A stretch of 5,315 nucleotides of DNA from Candidatus Woesearchaeota archaeon (lineage in GTDB: Archaea; Nanoarchaeota; Nanoarchaeia; Woesearchaeales; UBA11576). Shown here one piece after another: positions 1 through 5,315 of this stretch; the first letter of the stretch is position 1; every line of letters begins with the position of its first letter. The notes under the pieces are model-generated. The model was not told the origin of the DNA, did no database searches, and was given only the letters and a program-made list of their open reading frames with translations. The stretch lies in contig DUGW01000099.1 of the NCBI GenBank assembly GCA_013331125.1, positions 1-5,315 of the forward strand, written 5' to 3'. Position numbers and translations under genes: made by a program.

Positions 1-1197
1 TGTGTTCTCTGTGTTGGATGTTACCCAGTATCTTCCTTTGTCATCTGCTATTCCTGTGCTTATCTTTGTCAGCACTGGTGCTGCTCCGTCGAATATCAGG
101 GGTATCTCGAAGGTGTCTGAATATCTGTTCTCTCTTATGTCCTTTATCGTGAATGTTATTGTGGGGTTCGCTCCGCCCAATGGTATGAACATGAGTATGT
201 TGTTTATCTCGCATTTCCACAGTCCTTCTCCTTCAGTCTCGTTTGAGCATTCTATCTGGAACCTGTTCATTGCTGCCTGGTCTGATCCCAGTATCTGTGA
301 GTAGACTGCTGCGAATTCTGGCCTTGTGTTGAGTTTGCTTAGGTCTGCGAATAATGTTGAGACATTCAGTGGTGAGTCTTCCTGGAAATAGAGCTCCAGC
401 CTCACGTTTCCGAGCGGTTTTCCGTCATAATACTGGATTTTTCCTGCCGACGTCCACAATGATGCGTTTACGAGTTTCGGCGGTTCGAAATCTATGAGTA
501 TGTCTTTGCAGTTCTCTGATGTCTGTCCGAGTCTGTCTTCTGCCCTTAGGCATATCCTTCTCTGTGATGTTCCTGGGGGTATGCTGAGCAATGTCTTGTT
601 CTGTACTGAGCAGTATGGTGTGTTGAAGTTTGCCTCTCCTATCTTCTGCAGATTATGTATGAATGATACCTTCTTTATCCCTGAGCAGATGCTTGTTGGG
701 CATGTCGGGCACAGCCTGTCTGCTACGATATATGTTGCTGAGACATTGTCTCCGTCTCGTATGACATTGAATGAGAGTGCTTGTGGTGGTGTTGAGTCTA
801 CCAGCAGCCGCAGCATCAGTTTTCCGAACTCAAATGTCTGCATGTCTGGGTTGAACAATTGTACCTCATAGAGGTGTTCTCCGGCAGGTCTTTCTTCCAC
901 GATAGTGGTCTCGCAGTCTGTGTATTCTGTAAGGTTATTGTATTTGCAGGTGAACCTCTGCGCAGGGTTTCCCAAAAGTACAAATCTGCTTGACATTAAC
1001 TCTCCGGGCGTCCTTGCAGATTTTGCTGTTACGTTTATTGTTGTCAGGTCCTGCGTGACTCTCCTGAAACCCGCCACCCTATCTATACCATGTACATTTC
1101 CATAGAATTGCGCGTAGGATACTGATGCGTATATGGGCAGGATTATCATTAAGTATATAAGAAATACGCAGACAGGCTTAATACCTCTTTTTGACAT
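1..1197 (-). CDS. Secreted/surface protein with signal peptide and probable Ig-like modules, partial (C-terminus beyond left edge)
   Basis: The frame is open for 399 codons from ATG at 1197 to base 1 with no stop, so the protein continues outside the window. Residues 1-29 look like a Sec signal peptide: basic start (MSKRGIK), hydrophobic core at about 9-23, and a small-residue cleavage site SYA|Q at 29/30. The mature part is polar and beta-strand-like. It has seven N-X-S/T sequons (N55, N88, N151, N200, N244, N278, N319) and ten cysteines (84, 95, 163, 166, 171, 196, 216, 230, 317, 329), including a CPTC-x4-C cluster at 163-171; the even number suggests disulfides outside the cell. Three boundary-like motifs, DSTPP (134), DFEPP (236) and DGAAP (370), resemble linkers that begin bacterial-type Ig-like or fibronectin-like modules, giving modules of roughly 100-130 residues. 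I do not recognise the family. A role at the cell surface (adhesion or envelope) is inference; no catalytic motif is visible. It lies downstream of the SpoIIM-like gene in the same direction but has its own TATA box. Confidence 0.85.
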   Translation of the reverse strand, partial: MSKRGIKPVCVFLIYLMIILPIYASVSYAQFYGNVHGIDRVAGFRRVTQDLTTINVTAKSARTPGELMSSRFVLLGNPAQRFTCKYNNLTEYTDCETTIVEERPAGEHLYEVQLFNPDMQTFEFGKLMLRLLVDSTPPQALSFNVIRDGDNVSATYIVADRLCPTCPTSICSGIKKVSFIHNLQKIGEANFNTPYCSVQNKTLLSIPPGTSQRRICLRAEDRLGQTSENCKDILIDFEPPKLVNASLWTSAGKIQYYDGKPLGNVRLELYFQEDSPLNVSTLFADLSKLNTRPEFAAVYSQILGSDQAAMNRFQIECSNETEGEGLWKCEINNILMFIPLGGANPTITFTIKDIRENRYSDTFEIPLIFDGAAPVLTKISTGIADDKGRYWVTSNTENT

Positions 1198-1224
1198 TTT
1201 TCAGCCTCTCTGAACATAGTTTTA

Positions 1225-1232
1225 TTTATAAA
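1225..1232 (-). promoter_or_regulatory. TATA box for the secreted protein gene
   Basis: On the minus strand the spacer reads CCAAACATTTATAAATAAAA. The TTTATAAA core is a good archaeal TATA box, and the purine/A-containing stretch just before it fits a BRE. Its centre is about 31 nt before the ATG at 1197, so transcription should start within a few bases of the start codon, giving a leader of roughly 0-6 nt. A purine stretch GAGAGG (1205-1210) sits 7 nt before the ATG like a Shine-Dalgarno site, but it may lie upstream of the transcript start and so be unused. Positions are read directly; the start site is inferred from usual archaeal spacing. Confidence 0.65.
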
Positions 1233-1280
1233 TGTTTGGTCGAAGTGGAGCATTTAATGCCAGGATCAGATTCTCGATGA

Positions 1281-1300
1281 TCAGAAACAAACAGAATAAC
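1281..1300 (-). terminator. Possible T-rich termination region after the SpoIIM-like gene
   Basis: Directly after the TGA stop at 1303-1301 the minus strand carries several short T runs (GTTATTCTGTTTGTTTCTGA, 12 T in 20). Archaeal termination often uses short oligo-T tracts without a hairpin. The runs are only two or three T long, so this is weak; a separate promoter just downstream makes a transcript end here plausible. Confidence 0.3.
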
Positions 1301-2152
1301 TCAGAATAGTGCTGGTGTTATGAAGCTTTCCATGAGTGCTGCAAAGAAGAGTATGCCTAATGCTATCAGCATGAGTGTTGATGAGTCAAGCATTATCCGC
1401 TGGAATTTGTCTGTCTGGAAGTGTTTGTTTATCACTGCTGCGCTTATGATCCCTCCTGCAAGTCCTGCCACCATGTATGCTGCCATCTCTGGTAGTCCAT
1501 GGAAGAGGTATCTGCTGAATGCGTATGTTGTGGTCTGTGTCATCGCCGCCATCTTTGTGAATCCTGCTGTCGCCGCGTATTTTGCGACCCCAAGTTTTAT
1601 GAGGTTGCCTATCGCTGCTGCCACGACTGATGCGTTCCATGTGAGTATGAATATCGCTCCTGCTCCGTAGAAGAACGAGAACAGTATGCAGAATATGAGA
1701 ACTTTCATGTTGTTGAACAGTATCTTTGTGAATAGTCCCATCGACACCGCATCGCCTACGACCACTGGCGAGTTTATCTGTGCTATTGTTATTATCTGTT
1801 GTTTGAATACCATCTGTGACATGTTGTCTGGTAGGAACACATACCACATCACGTATGCTATTGTCATGCCTACGAAGAGGAAGATGTAGAAGAACAGCAC
1901 TTTGCTGTGTCTTTTTAGCATCTTTGTCTCTTGCTCTTCTTCCATATCTGCCTGTTCCTCCCGCCTCAGGGTGTGGAACATCAGTGGTATGACTGCGAAT
2001 ACTGTGAGGAATATCATGACGAGGTCTGCCTTGTCCCTGAATATCCAGTATCCCAAGAACACCCCTATTGAGGCCACGAATATCCCGTAGAATAACATCT
2101 CCCAGGGCTTGCTTACTGCCCTCAGCGGCCTCATCAATGATTCGAAAACCAT
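1301..2152 (-). CDS. SpoIIM/DUF95-family integral membrane protein
   Basis: A complete 283-residue gene from ATG at 2152 to TGA at 1301. It has about six strongly hydrophobic segments, near residues 17-36, 43-60, 84-106, 150-171, 215-240 and 257-277, plus a weaker one near 173-190. A highly charged loop (62-84, rich in Glu, Arg and Lys) separates the second and third. Two blocks identify the family: an asparagine-led membrane segment (FNNMKVLIF, 146-154, running into YGAGAIFILTWNASV, 162-176) and the HGLPE motif (218-222) followed by a Gly/Ala-rich helix (AGLAGGIISAAV, 229-240). In sporulating bacteria SpoIIM is part of the complex that remodels septal peptidoglycan; archaea do not sporulate, and the role of their homologues is unknown, with membrane or envelope transport or organisation only guessed. 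I chose the first ATG because a TATA box lies 27 nt before it and because related archaeal proteins, as I recall them, begin with a similar MV(L/F)E segment; Met7 is the alternative start. The gene is divergent from aIF2 beta. Confidence 0.85.
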   Translation of the reverse strand: MVFESLMRPLRAVSKPWEMLFYGIFVASIGVFLGYWIFRDKADLVMIFLTVFAVIPLMFHTLRREEQADMEEEQETKMLKRHSKVLFFYIFLFVGMTIAYVMWYVFLPDNMSQMVFKQQIITIAQINSPVVVGDAVSMGLFTKILFNNMKVLIFCILFSFFYGAGAIFILTWNASVVAAAIGNLIKLGVAKYAATAGFTKMAAMTQTTTYAFSRYLFHGLPEMAAYMVAGLAGGIISAAVINKHFQTDKFQRIMLDSSTLMLIALGILFFAALMESFITPALF

Positions 2153-2174
2153 GCTGGAAAACCCTTTTATAAAC

Positions 2175-2188
2175 TATTTAAATCTTTC
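2175..2188 (-). promoter_or_regulatory. BRE/TATA promoter for the SpoIIM-like gene, leaderless
   Basis: The minus strand reads GAAAGATTTAAATA: a purine-rich BRE (2188-2184) followed by TATA box ATTTAAATA (2183-2175). The TATA centre at 2179 is 27 nt from the A of the start codon at 2152, the distance at which archaeal RNA polymerase normally starts, so the mRNA should begin at or next to the ATG. There is no Shine-Dalgarno sequence before the ATG (GGTTTTCCAGC), which agrees. A second TATA-like element, TTTATAAAA (2173-2165), is only 17 nt from this start; if it were the one used, translation from Met7 would be favoured. Confidence 0.65.
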
Positions 2189-2230
2189 TACTGCTTGACT
2201 TTCCGAAGAATCCTTCCTTAAATAGGTTAA

Positions 2231-2239
2231 TTTTAAATA
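2231..2239 (+). promoter_or_regulatory. TATA box for aIF2 beta, leaderless
   Basis: TTTTAAATA is centred at 2235, 27 nt before the ATG at 2262. The bases between (cacc to cacc, GC-rich) contain no GGAGG-like site, so the gene is predicted to be leaderless. A further AT element, TTAAATA near 2218-2224, lies upstream and is too distant for this start. The box is about 48 bp from the oppositely oriented SpoIIM TATA box, so the two promoters share a short divergent region and may affect each other. Confidence 0.65.
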
Positions 2240-2261
2240 CACCCCGCGGTTCCCAGACCAC

Positions 2262-2672
2262 ATGGATTACGAGAAGATGCTTGATAAGGCCAGGGATGAG
2301 ATGCCAGAGTCTGTTTTTGAGTCTGAGCGTTTTGAGATCCCGAGGGTCACTGGTCATATCCAGGGCAATAAGACGATTCTCAGTAATTTCAATACTATTG
2401 CCAACACCCTTAACCGCCCTCCTGAACATATCCTTAAGTATCTTTTCAAGGAGCTTGCTACTCCGGGAACATATAGGAATAACGTCCTTATTCTCGGTAC
2501 TAAGGTCCCTGCTGCCAGGATCAATGAGAAGATCCGTAAGTACGCTACTGAGTTTGTCCTTTGCCCTGACTGTGGTAAGCCTGATACCAAGATCATGAAA
2601 GAGGGCGAGATAACTTATCTTCGCTGCCAGGCCTGCGGCTCCAAGCACACTGTCAAGTCAATCAAGGCCTGA
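2262..2672 (+). CDS. eif2b: Translation initiation factor aIF2 subunit beta
   Basis: A complete 136-residue protein, the usual length for archaeal aIF2 beta. It is the beta subunit of the aIF2 alpha-beta-gamma heterotrimer that carries initiator Met-tRNA to the small ribosomal subunit in a GTP-dependent way. Residues 1-20 form the charged N-terminal helix region that in this family contacts the gamma subunit. The central alpha/beta domain (about 21-95) shows the typical FEIPRVTGHIQGNKT segment (24-38), a SNFNTIANTLNRPPEHILKY core (41-60) and FKELATPG (62-69). The C-terminal zinc ribbon has all four ligands, C101-x2-C104 and C122-x2-C125. ATG 2262 is chosen because it gives the family N-terminus and sits 27 nt after the TATA centre. 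The related eIF5 N-terminal domain has the same fold, but a free-standing protein of this size in an archaeon is aIF2 beta. Codon use differs from the flanking genes: Ile is ATC/ATT in 10 of 11 cases and Thr is ACT in 7 of 11. The gene is convergent with DP2. Confidence 0.95.
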   Translation: MDYEKMLDKARDEMPESVFESERFEIPRVTGHIQGNKTILSNFNTIANTLNRPPEHILKYLFKELATPGTYRNNVLILGTKVPAARINEKIRKYATEFVLCPDCGKPDTKIMKEGEITYLRCQACGSKHTVKSIKA

Positions 2673-2707
2673 TTGTATTTTGGTTATTTTTAGATTATTA
2701 TTATTAT
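2673..2707 (+). terminator. T-rich terminator of aIF2 beta with an ATT repeat
   Basis: Right after the TGA at 2670-2672 come several T tracts (TATTTTGGTTATTTTTAG, 2676-2693) and then a short ATT trinucleotide run (2694-2707). No hairpin is visible. Repeated oligo-T on the sense strand is the usual intrinsic archaeal termination signal. It works for the plus strand only: read on the minus strand the same spacer is A-rich and gives DP2 no T tract. Confidence 0.6.
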
Positions 2708-2714
2708 CAGATTC

Positions 2715-5315
2715 TCAGAACCAGCTTCCCAATCCTAACTGTTTCTCCTTTTCCTTTCCGAACACGCCTTCGATCCTTCGTTTCACCAGTTCCAGTGTCT
2801 GCTTGAGGTAGTTTGGCAGTTCATATTTGTCTGCCAGGCTCATGCTCGGTTCGAGGTACTTCACGATCGACCCTTCTGATATCGTGAATATTATCTTCCC
2901 TCCGCATTTTGAGCATTTCCCGTTCAGCGGTGGTCTCCTGAATTTTTCGTTGCAGTTCACGCATCTGAATTCCTGCATGGAGAATTTTCTCAGGTTTCCT
3001 TTTATGTCTCTTATGAAATGTTTCTCTATCACGAGCCTTGCCACGTCTGGCGCGTCTACTGCCCTCAGTTTTCCTGCCAGGTCCATCTGGGACAGCAGTT
3101 TGTCCTGCATTGATGGGAGTGTCTTGTATGCTGAGCATAGCACTCCTGCGTTTATGTTGTCTGTGTCGTGTGTGAATCCCCATCCTTCGTACTGCTCTGG
3201 TTTTCCCAGCACATTGGCGACAGTCTCTATCTTCACTTCCCATGGCATCTTGTATTCCAGGCACGCGTTGTAGAATTCCAGTGGGTATTTCCATGCCCTG
3301 TCTACCTTGAATGCCATGTCGTCGACTTCTGATGGTGTGAGTATCGACGTCAGCACCAGTGGCGCGTCCATTGTGCTTCCTCTTGATTCTGGCAGGTATT
3401 TCTTTGAGAAGTTCAGGAATGCGTCCATCAGCAGGAACATGCATGTCTCGTCTCCATCGCAGTCCCTTCTCTGCGCCGCGTGTATCAGTGGTGTCGCCAG
3501 GAATCCTTGTGTCTTTGAGAATCCTACTATCCTGCATACTGTCCCTGCGCTTGTGTGTGGTGCCAGTCCCACTACGAGTTGTCCTGCCAGGTCGTCTTTT
3601 GATTTCAGGTTGTAGTATGGTTCCAGCCCGTATAGGTTCACGAGCAGGTCGTCTATGAATTGTGTGACCCTGAACAGGACATCGTCGCTTGATTCGTCTG
3701 GGCTGTCTGGGCAGCACGGTATTATTATGTCCTGTGGTAGGAGTTCGACTATCTGTTCTTCGTTCTCGAGTTCTCTTCCGTTTATGTCCTTGTCGTATCC
3801 CAGCTCTTTGAGTTTCTGTATGCTTGTCCTTATCTCTTTTGGCTTGAAGTGTGTTATCGGCAGTTCGCTTGCGTCGTATCTCGTCGTTCCGTCTTTGTTC
3901 ACGAAGATTCCGTGTTTCGCTCTCAGTATCGCTTTTGCCAGGTGTTCTGGTGTGTGTTCTTTGTTGCTTGTCCCTCTCACCCCTTTTATGAGGTCTGGGA
4001 ACGTCGTCATGCCGAGGTTCTTGAGTGTTTGGCTGAAGTATTCATGTATGGGTATTGCCCATCTTTTGTATGGCAGTACCTTTTCGTGTTTTGGGCATTT
4101 CTCTTCCTCCAGGGCCCCGCATGTCTGGCAGAAGTGTAGTTTTTTTGTCTCTGATCCGCATTTTAGGCATCTGCTGAATACGCTCTCTTCGTTGCATTTA
4201 GGACATTTGTATGTCGCGAATTCTGCTGTCACCTTCTTCTCTTCTATCGCTGATTGGAAGCATCTGAGTCTTCCCCCCTCTTCACCTACCGGGAACAGTC
4301 CGTGCGGGCTTCCTGTGAGCTTTCTCATCTTTGCCTTTTCTGGTCTTCCCATCCTGCTTCCTATGAATATCCCTGCCTTGTCTCTCTGCTTCACCTCGCA
4401 GACCTTGTTCAGCACGTCCAGTGTTGTCTTGTTCTGCTCATCAACAGTCATGGCCAGAAGTCTTTCTTCGTCGAATTCGTCGCCTATCTTGAAGAGTTCT
4501 TTGAGTATCTCTGTCGTTTCTTTGTCGAATATCACGAATTCGTTTGTCGCTACCTGGTGCGGTATGCCCATCAGCTCAAGTTTCCTTTTCTCTTCTGGCT
4601 TTATCGGCAGTATGCCTTTCTTTATGCCTTGGTCTCCTATCTCTGTCCTGAGTCTTCTCAGCCACTCGACGAGGCTTGGTAGTTGTTTCTTTTCTATTGC
4701 ATTCCAGTAGTATGACCATTTTGGGTGTAGGAATGTCTCGGTGGTCTTTGCTATCTTTATCGCTGTCTTTGCCTCTGGTTTCTCGTATAATGGTCTTTTG
4801 AGGAACCGTTCTATCTTCTGTGGCGGGCAGTCTATGAGCTCGCTGAGTTTATGCTCGTCGAGGTTTCCGAATATGTCCACCATCTTCTTCTCGAGCTCTT
4901 GTGACCACCATTCTTCGCAGTACCCTGGTGTCACCAGCATGTGTGCTCGGTCCAGGAAGTCTCCGTAGTTTATCAGTGCGTCTCCGAGGAAGAGCACCTC
5001 TACGACTTCTTTCTTGTGTTGTTTTGCCTCTTTCTCTGTGTTGAGCTGAAGCACTGATCCGTCCTTGAGTTTGACTATTGGTCCGTCTATTGTGTCGCAT
5101 GGTGTGAATGCTGCTCCTTTTCCCGGCCTCTCGACCTTCAGCTGGGTGCCTGTCGCTATGAAGTTGTTTGTCACGTGCATGCTTGCCGGGTGTACTGATT
5201 GTGCGCTGTATCCTGATGTCCTGCTTCTTCCGTATCTTAACCTGAATCCTCCAGTCCTTAGGGGGTGTGAAACAATGGGCCTTCCTGCCACCAGGTCTTT
5301 TATGTAGGTGAAATC
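2715..5315 (-). CDS. polC: DNA polymerase D large subunit DP2, partial (N-terminus beyond right edge)
   Basis: The catalytic subunit of the archaeal replicative polymerase PolD, which pairs with the exonuclease subunit DP1. The window holds 866 residues ending at TGA 2715; the frame stays open to base 5315 (first codons DFTYIKDL), so the gene starts outside. DP2 is usually about 1100-1270 residues, so roughly the first quarter is missing. Numbered from the first residue in the window: AGRPIVSHP with GGFRLRYGRSR (10-32), RMGRPEKAK (321-329), a double zinc cluster (C371, C374, C383, C386, then C396, C399, C407, H410), GVRGTSNKEH with RAKHGIF, LAPHTSAG (584-591), and the active-site CDGDE (619-623), whose Asp620 and Asp622 correspond to the metal-binding aspartates of the double-psi beta-barrel core. 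A third zinc motif (C785, C788, C801, C804) follows. The last eight residues, QLGLGSWF, fit a PCNA-interacting (PIP) box. No intein interrupts the segment. There is no frameshift or internal stop. Confidence 0.97.
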   Translation of the reverse strand, partial: DFTYIKDLVAGRPIVSHPLRTGGFRLRYGRSRTSGYSAQSVHPASMHVTNNFIATGTQLKVERPGKGAAFTPCDTIDGPIVKLKDGSVLQLNTEKEAKQHKKEVVEVLFLGDALINYGDFLDRAHMLVTPGYCEEWWSQELEKKMVDIFGNLDEHKLSELIDCPPQKIERFLKRPLYEKPEAKTAIKIAKTTETFLHPKWSYYWNAIEKKQLPSLVEWLRRLRTEIGDQGIKKGILPIKPEEKRKLELMGIPHQVATNEFVIFDKETTEILKELFKIGDEFDEERLLAMTVDEQNKTTLDVLNKVCEVKQRDKAGIFIGSRMGRPEKAKMRKLTGSPHGLFPVGEEGGRLRCFQSAIEEKKVTAEFATYKCPKCNEESVFSRCLKCGSETKKLHFCQTCGALEEEKCPKHEKVLPYKRWAIPIHEYFSQTLKNLGMTTFPDLIKGVRGTSNKEHTPEHLAKAILRAKHGIFVNKDGTTRYDASELPITHFKPKEIRTSIQKLKELGYDKDINGRELENEEQIVELLPQDIIIPCCPDSPDESSDDVLFRVTQFIDDLLVNLYGLEPYYNLKSKDDLAGQLVVGLAPHTSAGTVCRIVGFSKTQGFLATPLIHAAQRRDCDGDETCMFLLMDAFLNFSKKYLPESRGSTMDAPLVLTSILTPSEVDDMAFKVDRAWKYPLEFYNACLEYKMPWEVKIETVANVLGKPEQYEGWGFTHDTDNINAGVLCSAYKTLPSMQDKLLSQMDLAGKLRAVDAPDVARLVIEKHFIRDIKGNLRKFSMQEFRCVNCNEKFRRPPLNGKCSKCGGKIIFTISEGSIVKYLEPSMSLADKYELPNYLKQTLELVKRRIEGVFGKEKEKQLGLGSWF

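Noticed and set aside
2..1105. Three plus-strand frames (2-304, 494-871, 905-1105)
   Set aside because: All lie opposite the continuous 399-codon minus-strand frame, which has a signal peptide, promoter and coherent codon bias.
1386..1847. A 153-codon minus-strand frame within the SpoIIM-like gene
   Set aside because: It overlaps a complete SpoIIM-family gene in another frame, and its Arg/His/Asp-rich product looks like an out-of-frame reading.
2244..2249. CCGCGG palindrome in front of aIF2 beta
   Set aside because: Only 6 bp and isolated between the TATA box and the start codon. It is too short to support an operator or hairpin.
2178..2648. A 156-codon minus-strand frame over aIF2 beta
   Set aside because: It is antisense to a complete, well-conserved gene with all four zinc ligands, and its product has no recognisable motif.
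2694..2707. ATT trinucleotide run as a repeat locus
   Set aside because: Fewer than five units in an AT-rich terminator region, explained by low complexity. No CRISPR-like or mobile-element repeat was found anywhere in the window.
3655..4710. A 351-codon plus-strand open frame inside DP2
   Set aside because: It is antisense to conserved DP2 coding sequence including the zinc clusters. Its product is a Ser/Phe/Leu-rich low-complexity string, and its openness follows from the rarity of TTA, CTA and TCA codons in the opposite frame. No promoter is seen.
2715..5291. GTG at 5291 as the DP2 start
   Set aside because: The frame continues to the window edge with DP2-like residues (DFTYIKDL before VAGRP), and the family has about 250 or more further residues upstream, so this GTG encodes an internal Val.

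Overview
The window is archaeal. The evidence is a D-family DNA polymerase large subunit (DP2), an archaeal-type initiation factor 2 beta subunit, TATA boxes placed about 27 to 31 nt before the start codons, and leaderless or nearly leaderless genes. PolD rules out Crenarchaeota as normally defined. The SpoIIM-like membrane protein and the secreted cysteine-containing protein resemble gene content I associate with DPANN lineages (Woesearchaeota/Pacearchaeota-like). That placement is inference from memory, not a computed result.

Layout from left to right. (1) 1-1197, minus: the N-terminal 399 codons of a secreted or surface protein with a Sec-type signal peptide, seven N-glycosylation sequons and ten mature cysteines; the gene runs off the left edge without a stop. 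(2) 1198-1300: a spacer with the end of the SpoIIM transcript and a TATA box for the secreted protein. (3) 1301-2152, minus: a complete SpoIIM/DUF95-family integral membrane protein. (4) 2153-2261: a compact divergent promoter region with one TATA box centred 27 nt before each start codon, so both transcripts are predicted to be leaderless. (5) 2262-2672, plus: complete aIF2 beta. (6) 2673-2714: a short T-rich convergent spacer. (7) 2715-5315, minus: the C-terminal 866 residues of PolD DP2, including the catalytic DGD motif, three zinc-binding Cys clusters and a C-terminal PCNA-binding motif; the true start lies beyond the right edge.

The genes do not form one pathway. Replication (DP2) and translation initiation (aIF2 beta) are informational housekeeping; the two minus-strand genes on the left are envelope or export related. 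Each complete gene appears to have its own promoter, so no operon is evident. The best candidate for something undescribed is the secreted protein at the left edge. The most notable global signal is a strand asymmetry: A is under-represented on the + strand whichever strand is coding, giving mirror-image synonymous codon choice in plus- and minus-strand genes. I see no RNA gene, CRISPR array, mobile element or attachment site, and no clear new multi-gene system.
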